NCBI RefSeq assembly: GCF_042849255.1
Contig: NZ_AP026866.1
Location: forward strand, 248,001 to 312,000
Reading direction: 5' to 3'
Length of the DNA: 64,000 nucleotides
DNA from: Oceaniferula spumae
GTDB lineage: Bacteria; Verrucomicrobiota; Verrucomicrobiia; Verrucomicrobiales; Akkermansiaceae
Shown here: positions 53,507 through 63,180 of the stretch, one piece after another
Layout of the letters: each line of letters opens with the position of its first letter
Numbering within the stretch: position 1 is the first letter of the stretch
The notes under the pieces: generated by a model
Databases searched by the model: none
What the model saw: only the letters and a program-made list of their open reading frames with translations
What the model was told of the DNA's origin: nothing
Made by a program: the position numbers and the translations under genes

Positions 53507-55738
53507 TTACTTCGCAAGTTTTGACTCGTGGTCAGGATCTGGCTGGAAACCATTATCAAGTGCTTTACCGTAATAGTCGGCAGCTTCTTTCTTTTTGTTC
53601 TGCTGCAAGGAGAGAACAGAAAGGTTGAAGTAAGCTTCGGACAGGGTGGAGTCGAATTTGATCGCTGTGGCGAAATGCTCTTCGGCCTGCTGGAACCTTT
53701 TGCCAGCACCAGCGAGAATTCCCAGGTATAGATGAGCCTTGGCATTGCCAGGCTTGAGATCAAGCGAGCGCTGGAATGCATTCCGAGCTCCATCGAAGTC
53801 TTTGCTCTGGTAGAGCGAAAGTCCAAGCATGTGGTGGGCATAACTGCTGTTTTCACGCATGGTGATGGCTTCGCTGAAGTATTCCGTGGCCTCGGTGTAG
53901 TGCTGGGTTTTCAGTTCCACGACACCGCGATTGCAGAGGGTGGGGAAGTGGCCGGGGAATCGTTCGTCCATGTCTTCGAGGATCTGTCTGGCAGCCTCGT
54001 AACGGCCTTTTTCGAAAGCTCGTTTCATCAGAGGATTGTAAGTGGCGATTTCCTCCTCGAGAGCATTTCCAAAGGCACGGGCGTGTGGCAATGAAACGCG
54101 TTCCGGGCTGGTAAACTCACTGTCTGGACGACGAACTACCATCAGACCTTTTTCCTGATCTGTTAGTTCGACTTTCGCGCTACGAATATCGCGGATCACT
54201 TCAGGCAGGCCGGGGATGTTGACTTGGGATTTTTGGTAGGTTTCCCAGAGGATTTTTTCGGCGGTACGACGGCGTTCTTGGGACGCAATCAGCCGTTTGA
54301 CAGTGGCTTTGAGAATTTCGACCTCTTCAGATTTGGCAGCACTCTCGGCAGAACCTCCGGTCTTTGATTTGGAAGCCAGTAGATCAGCCTCTGCGTCCGA
54401 CAGCTGTTTTTCCAGAGTTTTAATCCTACGGGTGTGATCTGACTGCTCTTGCTGGTATTGCATGATGCGGGTCTTGGCGATCGCGAGGTCTCGCTTGGCT
54501 TCGATCAGTTCGTCCTTAGTGGCATTGTTACTGCGATTGAGAAACTCGAGACGATCGAGGGATTCTTTCAATTCTTTACCCAAGCGCATATTCTCAGCGA
54601 TGAGTTTCTGAACTCCGGCAGAGTCGCTTTTTTTCAGAATGTTAGAAAGGGTGTCACGCTCGGTGCGCAAAGCATCACGCTCTGTTGTGAGCTCCTGAAT
54701 GGTGGCTTGAGACTCTTTCAAACTGCGCTCCATTCTGGCCACCTTGGCATTCGCGGCTCCCAGCTCGCGACGAGTGGATTCCAGCATGCCGGTAACTGTG
54801 GTCAGCTCCTTACGAAGTTCGCGCACCACGCGGTTATCAATTTTCTTTTGAGCATCCATGTCCTTCTGGAGCTCTTCGACACGACGTTGGGTCAGTTCAG
54901 CGTCTTCTTTATGTTTCAGCGCAGTTTTTTTAGCTTCGGCAAGCTGACGCTGAGATTCTTTCAATGCACGGGCTGTGATACCAATTTCAGCTTTGATGGT
55001 GCGATTCTGGCGAGCCAGTTGGTCCATGTCCTTCTGAAGTGGGGCGCGGGCCAAAATGTTCCGGAGAGTGGTGAGTTCTCTGTCACGACGGGCGATCTGA
55101 TCAATCAGCCTCTGCTGCTCCGCTTTACTGCCTCCGCTGCCCGCAGGCATGCTGCGTGATTTGGTGAGCTCTTCGCGGAGTCGTTTGTTGTCCATTTCGA
55201 GAATGTTGAGTCGGCGTTGCAACTCACTGGTGGCCGAGTTTTGTGCGATGCTTGGAGCCGGTGTAATACGCGGTGTAGTGGGTGTCGGCATCCTCTGATC
55301 GCCGCTTCCGGTAGCGTCCCCAGCATCTGGTTTCTGTGGCCCACCCTCGACAAGATCCTTGGTCTTAGCCTGCTTGCCAGCTAGTTCAGCGGCGGCTTTG
55401 GGTTCGATGCCTTTGATTGATTCGTTGGTTGTTTTGATCCTTCCTTCGACCAAATGAGGTTTCCACCCCTTATGGAAACGAGATAAAACATCATAGTATT
55501 TGGCCGCTTGACGGTATTTCCGCCACGCATCGCCATATTTTTCCTCCTTTTCGAGTTTTTCAGCATCTCGGATGGTCAGCCATGCTTGGAAAAAGACATC
55601 CGCAGGATCAAGAGCACGAGGGTCCTGCTGGGCAGATGCCTGAGGGGCAAGCGTGGCCATCACAAAGCAAGCAAGTAAAAGGGGCAGGACAAACCGGAAT
55701 GGCTTGAACTCCCGGATCGGTAGGTGGTGATCACTCAT
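53507..55738 (-). CDS. Secreted coiled-coil / TPR protein
   Basis: A 743-residue protein with a signal peptide ending near ASAQ (about residue 37). An initial helical part (FFQAWLTIRDAEKLEKEEKYGDAW) is followed by a Pro/Thr-rich stretch, a very long coiled coil from about 165 to 470 rich in Lys/Glu/Arg/Leu, and TPR repeats from about 570 to the end (YTEATEYFSEAI, YQSKDFDGARNAFQRSL, EEHFATAIKFD). It probably acts as a periplasmic scaffold. The partner is not obvious. Confidence 0.8.
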   Translation of the reverse strand: MSDHHLPIREFKPFRFVLPLLLACFVMATLAPQASAQQDPRALDPADVFFQAWLTIRDAEKLEKEEKYGDAWRKYRQAAKYYDVLSRFHKGWKPHLVEGRIKTTNESIKGIEPKAAAELAGKQAKTKDLVEGGPQKPDAGDATGSGDQRMPTPTTPRITPAPSIAQNSATSELQRRLNILEMDNKRLREELTKSRSMPAGSGGSKAEQQRLIDQIARRDRELTTLRNILARAPLQKDMDQLARQNRTIKAEIGITARALKESQRQLAEAKKTALKHKEDAELTQRRVEELQKDMDAQKKIDNRVVRELRKELTTVTGMLESTRRELGAANAKVARMERSLKESQATIQELTTERDALRTERDTLSNILKKSDSAGVQKLIAENMRLGKELKESLDRLEFLNRSNNATKDELIEAKRDLAIAKTRIMQYQQEQSDHTRRIKTLEKQLSDAEADLLASKSKTGGSAESAAKSEEVEILKATVKRLIASQERRRTAEKILWETYQKSQVNIPGLPEVIRDIRSAKVELTDQEKGLMVVRRPDSEFTSPERVSLPHARAFGNALEEEIATYNPLMKRAFEKGRYEAARQILEDMDERFPGHFPTLCNRGVVELKTQHYTEATEYFSEAITMRENSSYAHHMLGLSLYQSKDFDGARNAFQRSLDLKPGNAKAHLYLGILAGAGKRFQQAEEHFATAIKFDSTLSEAYFNLSVLSLQQNKKKEAADYYGKALDNGFQPDPDHESKLAK

Positions 55739-55877
55739 GGGCCGAGCAAACTAGCTAATTTTCAACCACCTTGCAAATGCAAAAGCCGGATGGGAAATGG
55801 CCACGTTGAAGGAAGCTGTCGCATTTTACGCCATATTTCTTGCCAAGTATTCGGACAGCGTCTAGTCAGGGGGCGCA

Positions 55878-56288
55878 ATGAAAGTTATTATGATATACGG
55901 CAGTGCTAATGACGTTCCCTTCATGGAGCCTGCCCGCGAATATTTGAAAGATGCCGGAGTAACTTACGAGGAGACCGTCCTCTCGGCGCATCGGAATCTG
56001 AGCGAACTAATCGAGTATCTCGGTAAGCTTGAGGAAAAAGGCGAAAAAGCCGTGATCCTCGCGATTGCCGGTCTTGCCGCCGCTCTCCCTGGTGTGGTTG
56101 TCATGAAGACATCGCTCCCTGTTATCGGAGTTCCCGTACCGGGAGGTCCACTCAATGGCATCGATGCTCTGCTATCCATCAGCCAGCTTCCAGGTGGTGT
56201 GCCAGCTACTACCGTGGGTCTTCATAAGAAAGCACCTGCGAATGCAGCTATGGCCGCTCACCGGATTCTTCAGCTTGCTGGAGCTTAG
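55878..56288 (+). CDS. purE: PurE-type N5-CAIR mutase
   Basis: A 136-residue AIR carboxylase family protein, shorter than the typical 160. Motifs: IYGSANDVPFMEPA, VLSAHRNLSELIEYL (active His), IAGLAAALPGVV and PVIGVPV...GIDALLSISQLPGGVPATTVG. It moves a carboxyl group in purine synthesis. It is followed 9 bases later by pyrR, so purine and pyrimidine genes are linked here. No purK is in the window. Confidence 0.9.
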   Translation: MKVIMIYGSANDVPFMEPAREYLKDAGVTYEETVLSAHRNLSELIEYLGKLEEKGEKAVILAIAGLAAALPGVVVMKTSLPVIGVPVPGGPLNGIDALLSISQLPGGVPATTVGLHKKAPANAAMAAHRILQLAGA

Positions 56289-56297
56289 TAACTCGTC

Positions 56298-56825
56298 ATG
56301 CCACGTGCTTTGACAGAGACCGACATCGCTCAGGCGGTGAAATTGTTGACCGCCGGGATTCTTGAACGGAATCCCCAAGCGGGCTTCGTGTTGGTTGGAC
56401 TTCGCAGCCGTGGCGATGAAGTCGCCGAACGCATCCTCTCTGCTTTAGAAGGAGAGGGGGTGAAAGTTCCTATGGGTGTGCTGGATATATCTCTCTACCG
56501 GGATGATCTAGCCCACCTGAACTCAAATCCTAAGCTCCAAGGCAGTGAGATTCCTTTCGCTGTCGATGGAGCTCACATCATTATTGTTGATGATGTATTA
56601 TTCACCGGTCGCACCGTACGATCGGCTATCGATGCCATCATGGACTACGGTCGTCCTGCGAAGATTGAACTCGCAGTGCTAATCGACCGCGGTCACCGCG
56701 AACTCCCGTTTGCTCCGGATTACATCGGGATCAAACTTGAGACCAAACGCATGGACTACGTCGATGTGAAGTTGAAAGACACCGATGGTGTCGACTCCGT
56801 GGAGGTCACCGAGAATAAGGATTGA
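56298..56825 (+). CDS. pyrR: PyrR regulator / uracil phosphoribosyltransferase
   Basis: A 175-residue PyrR with PRPP loop IIIVDDVLFTGRTVRSAID, LVGLRSRGDEVAERI and ISLYRDDL. It binds pyr mRNA in Gram-positives and also converts uracil to UMP. No clear attenuator hairpin is seen between pyrR and the next gene. Its stop overlaps the next start by one base (TGATG). Confidence 0.93.
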   Translation: MPRALTETDIAQAVKLLTAGILERNPQAGFVLVGLRSRGDEVAERILSALEGEGVKVPMGVLDISLYRDDLAHLNSNPKLQGSEIPFAVDGAHIIIVDDVLFTGRTVRSAIDAIMDYGRPAKIELAVLIDRGHRELPFAPDYIGIKLETKRMDYVDVKLKDTDGVDSVEVTENKD

Positions 56826-57199
56826 TGACCAAGATCCCGGAGAGAAAACAAGACAAACAGGAGCTCGAAGATCTCCGGCGACGTAATGCATTTGCTGTTC
56901 GCCCGCCAGTGCAGGCTATCAAAGCCCAGGCTTTGCACCCACTGTTTATAGGGCTTGGATATCTGCTGTCTCTTACCAGCGCTGGGTTGGCTATTGCGGC
57001 CATCTACATTCCTGCGCTCAGCTGTGCCTCGCTCTCTCTGCTAGGAGCTCTTTTCATCTTCTGGAAAAAACCTCGCTCCCGACACCATGCGGCCTTCATG
57101 GCCATTATATCATTACTTGTGCTGGTGTTCGGTTCTGTGTATTACCTCGCTCAGTTTGAGCCGACCTCCAATGACCCGCAAGGACCTATTAGATATTGA
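56825..57199 (+). CDS. Small membrane protein in the pyr operon
   Basis: 124 residues from the ATG at 56825. A charged, Arg/Lys/Glu-rich N-terminus (ERKQDKQELEDLRRR) precedes three hydrophobic segments. I recognise no family. It sits between pyrR and pyrB, overlapping pyrR by 1 base and pyrB by 29, so it is co-translated with pyrimidine enzymes. It might help membrane-linked uridine metabolism, but there is no direct evidence. Confidence 0.65.
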   Translation: MTKIPERKQDKQELEDLRRRNAFAVRPPVQAIKAQALHPLFIGLGYLLSLTSAGLAIAAIYIPALSCASLSLLGALFIFWKKPRSRHHAAFMAIISLLVLVFGSVYYLAQFEPTSNDPQGPIRY

Positions 57200-58100
57200 A
57201 TCCCTCAGCCGTGAGGAAATTGAGCATTTGCTCGATCAGGCAGGGCCGTTTAAAGATTTGTTCACCCGCTCGGTGAAAAAGGTGCCAGCCTTGAAAGGTA
57301 AATCGGTGCTGACCCTGTTCTACGAACCAAGCACTCGGACGCTCTCATCTTTTGAAGTTGCCGCCAAACGTCTCTCTGCAGATGTCACTAACTTCGACGT
57401 GCCACATTCGTCCGTCGTCAAAGGGGAGACCGTCAAAGACACTATCGATACCCTCCAGGCGATGCGCACCGATTACATCATCGTGCGTAACAAAATGCCC
57501 GGGCTTCCGCAAATGATCGCCCGGGAAACCAAAGCCTGTGTGATCAATGCTGGCGACGGCGCCCACGCTCATCCCACTCAGGCTCTGTTAGACGGGTTTA
57601 CCTTTCGCGAAGTATTTCCTGATCTCACTGGGAAAAAAATCCTGATTGTCGGCGATATTCTACACAGTCGTGTGGCGCGATCCACCTCCACACTCATGCG
57701 CAAGCTTGGCGTGGAAGTCGCTTGGCTGGGACCGGGTTCATTGGTTCCTAAGCATGGACCCAAAGATATCAAACGCTTCACCAACTACGATGAAGCCATG
57801 CGCTGGGCACCCGACTGCGTATATCTTCTGAGAGTGCAGATGGAACGTCAGGCGGTGCAATATTTCCCAAGCCTGCGGGAATACACCAAACTCTACGGCA
57901 TTACCTACGATCGCTTCAAACAACTCTCCGACCAAGGCACCTACATTATGCATCCTGGTCCGGTGAACCGCGGCGTGGAACTCTGCGATGCAGTGATGGA
58001 CTACGATCGCTGCCTCATCAATCAACAGGTGGAAAACGGAATCGCCGCACGCATGGCTGTGCTCTACTGGCTTAAGCCTGATCAAGTGCCGGAAGCCTGA
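57171..58100 (+). CDS. pyrB: Aspartate carbamoyltransferase catalytic subunit
   Basis: 309 residues; the ATG at 57171 (MTRKDLLDIESLS) is correct, since the frame upstream is the end of the preceding gene read in another phase. Carbamoyl-phosphate site FYEPSTRT near residue 50, NAGDGAHAHPTQALLDG and MHPGPVNRG are present. It makes carbamoyl-aspartate in pyrimidine synthesis. No pyrI regulatory gene is seen. Confidence 0.95.
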   Translation: MTRKDLLDIESLSREEIEHLLDQAGPFKDLFTRSVKKVPALKGKSVLTLFYEPSTRTLSSFEVAAKRLSADVTNFDVPHSSVVKGETVKDTIDTLQAMRTDYIIVRNKMPGLPQMIARETKACVINAGDGAHAHPTQALLDGFTFREVFPDLTGKKILIVGDILHSRVARSTSTLMRKLGVEVAWLGPGSLVPKHGPKDIKRFTNYDEAMRWAPDCVYLLRVQMERQAVQYFPSLREYTKLYGITYDRFKQLSDQGTYIMHPGPVNRGVELCDAVMDYDRCLINQQVENGIAARMAVLYWLKPDQVPEA

Positions 58101-58155
58101 TCTGAACCGGCAATCCATATTTTACACACACCGTTCTACCTACTCACTTTTATAT

Positions 58156-59436
58156 ATGTCTACTTTACTGATTCAAAATACTCGGATTGCCTGCGAGGAA
58201 AATGACGACCTAACACCTGCCGATGTGCTGGTGGAAAATGGCACCATTTCAAAAATCGGCCAAAACATCTCAGCTCCCGACGGAGCCAAGATCATCGACG
58301 CGGCTAACAAGATCCTCATGCCCGCGATGTTTGATACGCACATTCACATGCGTGAACCGGGGCAGGAGGCCAAGGAGACAATTAAGTCAGGCACGGAGGC
58401 CGCTATCAATGGTGGTGTCACAGGTGTGGTTCTGATGCCTAACACAGCCCCCGCAATTGATTCCGCTGCTATGGTCCGCACGATTTACGACATTGCCAAA
58501 CGCGATGCCCGTATTCCGGTCTACACCTCTGGCTGTATTACCAAAGGCCGTGAAGGTAAGGAGCTTGCAGGCATCGACGGCATGCTCAGTCTTGGCGTGA
58601 AAATGCTCACCGATGACGGCGATGCGGTTCCAGATTTGTTGCTGCTGAAACATGCGATGGAGTATGCTTCTGAGTTCGACTGCTTTTTTGCCAGTCACTG
58701 CGAGGTGTTGGAACTTTCAGGCCCACGCGCTCTGAACGAGGGTGTGGTTAGCCACCGCCTGGGGATCCAAGGCACACCTGCATGCAGCGAAGAGATCTGC
58801 ATGGACCGCGACATTCGTCTGGCACACGCCACTGGAGCCCGACTCCACATCCAGCACGTCTCAAGTAAGATAGGCATGGAAACCATCCGCTGGTGGAAAG
58901 AAATGGGAGCCAAAGTGACGGCCGAGGTTTCACCGCACCACTTACTTTTCAACGAGGAAGATATCGGTGACTACGATACCCACTATAAAATGAATCCTCC
59001 GTTGCGTACAGCGGAGGATAATAAAGCGCTGTTAGAAGGCCTTAAAGAAGGGGTCTTCGATATCATTGCCACGGACCACGCACCACACACACCGTTCGAA
59101 AAGTCCCAAGATTTCGTCAACGCTCCCAATGGCATCACCGGTCTCGAAACCGCTCTTATTTCCCTTTATCACTACTACGTGAAAACAGGAGAATTCGGCT
59201 GGGGACTGGTAGTGAATCGCTACTCAGCACAACCTCGTCGCATGATGGGACTCGAAGCTGTTCCGATTTCCGAAGGTGGCAAAGCAGACTTCTTGCTCTT
59301 CAACCCAGATGGCCAAACGACTTTCACCGCCGACTACATGCAGTCGCAAAGCCAGAATACGCCTTTCCTAGACAAAACACTCGATGGCAGCATCGATCTG
59401 GTAGTGTTAGGTGACGATGTTTTATTGGAGCGGTAG
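58156..59436 (+). CDS. pyrC: Dihydroorotase
   Basis: A 426-residue multifunctional-type dihydroorotase of the amidohydrolase superfamily. Metal ligands DTHIHMREPG near residue 60, TSGCITKGREG, SHCEVLE, HIQHVSS and ATDHAPHTPFEK are visible. It closes carbamoyl-aspartate to dihydroorotate. It lies 55 bases downstream of pyrB and is the last gene of the operon. Confidence 0.95.
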   Translation: MSTLLIQNTRIACEENDDLTPADVLVENGTISKIGQNISAPDGAKIIDAANKILMPAMFDTHIHMREPGQEAKETIKSGTEAAINGGVTGVVLMPNTAPAIDSAAMVRTIYDIAKRDARIPVYTSGCITKGREGKELAGIDGMLSLGVKMLTDDGDAVPDLLLLKHAMEYASEFDCFFASHCEVLELSGPRALNEGVVSHRLGIQGTPACSEEICMDRDIRLAHATGARLHIQHVSSKIGMETIRWWKEMGAKVTAEVSPHHLLFNEEDIGDYDTHYKMNPPLRTAEDNKALLEGLKEGVFDIIATDHAPHTPFEKSQDFVNAPNGITGLETALISLYHYYVKTGEFGWGLVVNRYSAQPRRMMGLEAVPISEGGKADFLLFNPDGQTTFTADYMQSQSQNTPFLDKTLDGSIDLVVLGDDVLLER

Positions 59437-59460
59437 GCTACGTTACGGTTGTCTACGGAC

Positions 59461-59493
59461 AAAAAAACGCCGGAACGCAGAGGCATTCCGGCG
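59461..59493 (-). terminator. Rho-independent terminator of the small membrane gene
   Basis: CGCCGGAA / TTCCGGCG stem around a 10-base loop, followed on the minus strand by seven T's. It ends the gene at 59523 and may stop pyrC transcription on the other strand less strongly. Confidence 0.85.
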
Positions 59494-59522
59494 GATGTAA
59501 TTGAATGTTTGTAGCTCAGCAA

Positions 59523-59897
59523 TCAGGCTGCGTGGGCATCTGCCAGCATGAGTTCGTGCTTGCGACTCATACGGAAGATAAATGCAGCATTCATGATAAA
59601 GGCCACAGCAACAAGAATCCATGTGATGGATGCTCCGTGGCTGATGTTCATCAGTGAGCGGTAGGCATCGGCGCGAGCTGCCTCGGTGTAGACAATGCCA
59701 CGCTTCAAAGTGCCATTGTCTTTTTCAGCTTTGGTCATGGCGATGTAGTTACGGTCGAATGTAGCCTGACCTTGATATCCTGCTGAACCTTTTTTGAGGA
59801 TGCCCGCAGCACAGACAAGCACTACAGCGATGGATATATTTAAAATTAAAAACCAGCGCATGTTGCTGGATCCGGATGTTTTTTTAGGTGATTTCAT
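59523..59897 (-). CDS. Small two-helix membrane protein of unknown function
   Basis: About 124 residues from the ATG at 59897 (the frame reaches 59942). Two hydrophobic helices (FLILNISIAVVLVCAAGIL and ITWILVAVAFIMNAAFIF) flank a charged segment. No family recognised. It is convergent with pyrC and separated by a terminator. Confidence 0.7.
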   Translation of the reverse strand: MKSPKKTSGSSNMRWFLILNISIAVVLVCAAGILKKGSAGYQGQATFDRNYIAMTKAEKDNGTLKRGIVYTEAARADAYRSLMNISHGASITWILVAVAFIMNAAFIFRMSRKHELMLADAHAA

Positions 59898-60211
59898 GGG
59901 AGGGAGGGGGAGTGTTATGACTCGTTGCACATTATCTCCCAATGCTCACATGAGGTAAAGGTATTGCGGATACAAGGGCTCTAACTCCACTAGGTAGTGG
60001 ATATTTTTTTAGAAAAACTCTTCAGCATATGCGGACTATTTAGCTAACAGATTTACGTTAGACTGATTTAGTTGCAGAGAACGGCTCACAGATACGGTTC
60101 GAATCATTGAGCCCGAAGATTCCTTTGCTTGTGCTGAACCGTTTGTGATCGCATGATTCGGGGCAGATAACCTCGCACTGTTATTACCGCTCCTGAGCAG
60201 ACATTGGATCA

Positions 60212-61729
60212 ATGCTAGATACAGAACCACCCCGAGATGAGAATGGCGCTCGATCAGACGATGCTCGGCAGTTTCAGCGTCTAGAGCACTCGCCAGGCTA
60301 CCTACGCTATTTCCGCATCTCACGCGGAAAAGTAGCTGCCGTTCTCGCCATTCTCTGGTTGTTCAGTCAGTTAGGAGAATATTCTCGAGATCCGTATGTG
60401 GGCCCAGATGATGAGGCGAGCTTACTCGATTATATTTCAGTTAATTTGTTAGTGTCCGAGCAAGCCGAATCTCACAGCGCAGTTGAGCGTTGGTTGGCCG
60501 GAACCGAATCCAGAGAAGATGCTCGCAAGGAAGCAATTCTGTATTTGGAAAAAGCCCAAGAGATCAAGATGCTTGGGGAGGACGGTCTTTCTGTGCTGGC
60601 CTGTCTCTATCTGGCGTCTGATAGAGGTGCCGATTGTCGAAAGGTCATGGCGGATCTTCCAGAGGAGAAAATGACCACCACTTGGATCCTCCATAGATTG
60701 CTGGCCGGAGAGGAACTTGCATCAGACGACTGGTGGTATTTGCAGGAGGTCATCGCCATGTCACCGCGGAGTTGGAGAGAAATGTTCTTGGCCGAAAAAG
60801 CCATGTCGGTAACGCCCGATACAGAAAAACATCAAGCACTTCAGGATCTCATTCAGAAGGAAAAACAAAACCTACTAGTCGCAAATACCAAGTTTAGTCT
60901 GTCGACTTTGTTTGTATTTTTGTTGGGCATTGTTCTAGCCGTGCAACTGACGAGAAAATTTAGCTTTGCTGCACTCACTGATATCTCACAGCGCCACTTG
61001 GTGGCGTATACCGATGTCGCTCTAGCTGGCCGTCGATTTCCGAAAAGCTGGTTGCTCTCGACGGGAATTATCATGTTTGTTCTCGCTGACTTTGCGGCCA
61101 GCACACTCTATGAATTGCTCTGGCAAACAACACCCATCAACATCAGCACAACCGACTGGTGGGTCCGTGTCTTTCTTTACGACACACTCTATCGAGTCAT
61201 AGGGGTTGCGCTGTTAGTGTGGGTATTCTTCGGACGGATAGGCTACGCTTGGCGAACCTTTTTTACACCCGTTCCAAGGTTGATGCACTGGGTGTTAGCG
61301 GCTCTCGCAGTGTCGTGGTTATTCGATATGTTGATCTATTGGATGCCAATTGAATGGTTTCCCATCGACCCTACCCAAGTGCTAATCTCTGACGAATATG
61401 GATGGGTTGGATTAGCCTGGGGGCTATGCTCTGCCGTAATTCTTGCACCCATTTGCGAAGAGATAGTTTACCGGGGATTTCTATTCAACGTGCTAAAAAA
61501 CAGATGCGGCTTACATCTCGCCGTGTTTCTATCATCCTTTGTATTCGCAATGGTTCATTTCTATGGCTTTCAGGATCTTCTCGGCGTGTTTGTCTTTGGC
61601 GTGATCATGGCGTATCTCTATCAGAGAACTAACTCGCTGCTGCCATGTGTGCTCTGCCATGCCTGTTACAATCTAGTTGTCACATTGTGGAAATGGACCA
61701 TGTATCAGAGTCCTGAAAATCTCTGGTAA
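60212..61729 (+). CDS. CPBP/Abi intramembrane metalloprotease with long N-terminal region
   Basis: 505 residues. The C-terminal part (about 380-505) is a CPBP (CaaX-like) protease: EEIVYRGFLFNVL with Glu 416/417, VFAMVHFYG with a metal His, and CHACYNLVV with the second His. At least five hydrophobic segments surround it. The first 250 residues form a soluble Glu/Ala-rich helical region with one early transmembrane helix, longer than in most CPBP proteins. Such enzymes process prenylated or peptide substrates, or bacteriocins; which one applies here is unclear. Confidence 0.82.
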   Translation: MLDTEPPRDENGARSDDARQFQRLEHSPGYLRYFRISRGKVAAVLAILWLFSQLGEYSRDPYVGPDDEASLLDYISVNLLVSEQAESHSAVERWLAGTESREDARKEAILYLEKAQEIKMLGEDGLSVLACLYLASDRGADCRKVMADLPEEKMTTTWILHRLLAGEELASDDWWYLQEVIAMSPRSWREMFLAEKAMSVTPDTEKHQALQDLIQKEKQNLLVANTKFSLSTLFVFLLGIVLAVQLTRKFSFAALTDISQRHLVAYTDVALAGRRFPKSWLLSTGIIMFVLADFAASTLYELLWQTTPINISTTDWWVRVFLYDTLYRVIGVALLVWVFFGRIGYAWRTFFTPVPRLMHWVLAALAVSWLFDMLIYWMPIEWFPIDPTQVLISDEYGWVGLAWGLCSAVILAPICEEIVYRGFLFNVLKNRCGLHLAVFLSSFVFAMVHFYGFQDLLGVFVFGVIMAYLYQRTNSLLPCVLCHACYNLVVTLWKWTMYQSPENLW

Positions 61730-61777
61730 GCCAGATCGAGTAATCACTCGCTGCCTTCCTTAACCAGGCTCTATAGC

Positions 61778-61942
61778 GTGGAGATAATTGAGCTGGCAAA
61801 GGAGGAACCATGGGAGAAACAGCTTATTCATCGTGATAGAAAGGGGCGCTATACCGTGGCTCCGGCGTTTGCGCTTTCCCAAGAGGTTAGCATTGTAGGA
61901 AGGGATTCGTATTACGAATCGCGCTGGGATCAGGAAGCCTGA
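61778..61942 (+). CDS. Possible 54-residue small protein
   Basis: A GTG-started frame with coherent codon use: VEIIELAKEEPWEKQLIHRD near the start, then RKGRYTVAPAFALSQEV and a C-terminal YYESRWDQEA. It lies in the same frame as the CPBP gene after its stop, and its end overlaps the rsmI 3' end by 13 bases in the opposite direction. I cannot match it to a family; it could also be a fragment. Confidence 0.35.
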   Translation: MEIIELAKEEPWEKQLIHRDRKGRYTVAPAFALSQEVSIVGRDSYYESRWDQEA

Positions 61943-62601
61943 CTGACGTCCAACAACAGGACGATTTCCCCCTTGGGCGGATGTTGCTTGAAGTATTCCC
62001 ACAGAGTTGCAGCTCCATCACGGTGGTATGTTTCGAATTTCTTACTCAGCTCGCGCGCAACACAGACTGGAAGCTCCGGGTTGATGTCGGTGAGTATTTC
62101 AAGCGTTGAGAGCAGGCGGTGCGGGGACTCAAAAAATATGGCTGTCTTCTCTGCGGAGATCGCGGCTTCGAGGGCCTTGCGACGTTTGCCTTTTTTCACA
62201 GGGAGGAAACCATCAAAGCTGAACGCGTGGCAGGGAAATCCGGACCCAGCCAAAGCGGTCAGCACGGCGGATGGACCGGGCAAGACGGTGTAAGCAATAT
62301 CCTCTGCGATACACGCTTGCATCAAACGATAACCAGGGTCTGAGATCAGCGGCATGCCTGCGTCCGATATCACCGCGATGTGAGAGCCTGCTTTGGCTTT
62401 TTCTATCAGTTCTGGCAGTCGATGTGCCTCGTTATGGTCATGCAATGAAACCAGAGTTTGATCGATTTCATAATGCTTCAGTAGCGGCCGGGAGTGCCGG
62501 GTATCCTCACAAGCGATTAGATCGACCGATCGCAGGACCTCCAAGGCCCGCAAGGTGATGTCACCACGATTGCCAATGGGGGTGGGGACAAAAGTAAACA
62601 C
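61930..62601 (-). CDS. rsmI: 16S rRNA (cytidine-1402-2'-O)-methyltransferase RsmI
   Basis: A 223-residue tetrapyrrole-methylase-fold enzyme. Signature TPIGNRGDITLRALE at the N-terminus, CEDTRHSRPLL, VISDAGMPLISDPG, VLPGPSAVLTAL and FFESPHRLLSTL are all visible. It methylates C1402 of 16S rRNA. It is shorter than the about 285 residues of E. coli RsmI, lacking the C-terminal helical extension. Confidence 0.95.
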   Translation of the reverse strand: MFTFVPTPIGNRGDITLRALEVLRSVDLIACEDTRHSRPLLKHYEIDQTLVSLHDHNEAHRLPELIEKAKAGSHIAVISDAGMPLISDPGYRLMQACIAEDIAYTVLPGPSAVLTALAGSGFPCHAFSFDGFLPVKKGKRRKALEAAISAEKTAIFFESPHRLLSTLEILTDINPELPVCVARELSKKFETYHRDGAATLWEYFKQHPPKGEIVLLLDVSQAS

Positions 62602-62620
62602 GGTCGCAATGAGAGCGGGG

Positions 62621-63127
62621 TTAGAATCCGTCAGCCAGTCGCACGGTCATGGACTCGGTCGCGCGGCGCAAAGCATCAGGCAGGGCATTGGTGCGGGCCA
62701 CATGCAAGTTACCTCCTGCAAAGAAACGGGTCTGGCCACGAGATTGCCCCCTCTCGAGTATGCGGGTCGGATTCCTGGCATCACGCAGAATCCAAGCGAG
62801 GGTGATTTCCATACTCAGTTCTTCGGATCGCAAGGTATCGGTCCGAGAGGAGCTGACTTGGCTGTATTTCACTTCCTCAACTCGGCCCTCTAAGACGGCG
62901 TCAGCGGAAGAGGCAGTCGCAATCCGATAGGTGCCATCGCGAGTAATCGCATCCACAGCACTGTTAGTGGCATAGGCTTCGGCTCGGACCAGCAAAGTAT
63001 CGTTTTTAAACAACGGCACGTGAATGCTGTTGATATTGGCGAGATGGCTGGGTTTGGAACCGCCCATTTGATATCCGGCACAAGATGCGAGAAGAAAGGG
63101 GATGATGAGAAGAAGAATGGATTTCAC
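62621..63127 (-). CDS. lptE: LptE-like LPS-assembly lipoprotein
   Basis: A 168-residue lipoprotein with signal and lipobox (LLIIPFLLASC). The mature part begins AGYQMGGSKPS and has IHVPLFKND, typical of LptE-family proteins that plug LptD in the outer membrane. Conservation in this family is low, so assignment rests on length, lipobox and these motifs. It is followed 19 bases later by rsmI and preceded by a TPR lipoprotein-type gene. Confidence 0.75.
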   Translation of the reverse strand: MKSILLLIIPFLLASCAGYQMGGSKPSHLANINSIHVPLFKNDTLLVRAEAYATNSAVDAITRDGTYRIATASSADAVLEGRVEEVKYSQVSSSRTDTLRSEELSMEITLAWILRDARNPTRILERGQSRGQTRFFAGGNLHVARTNALPDALRRATESMTVRLADGF

Positions 63128-63180
63128 GCTTGTGCAGGATAGTGGAATACGGGGCAGGGGGAGTCAGACTGTGGTGCCAT

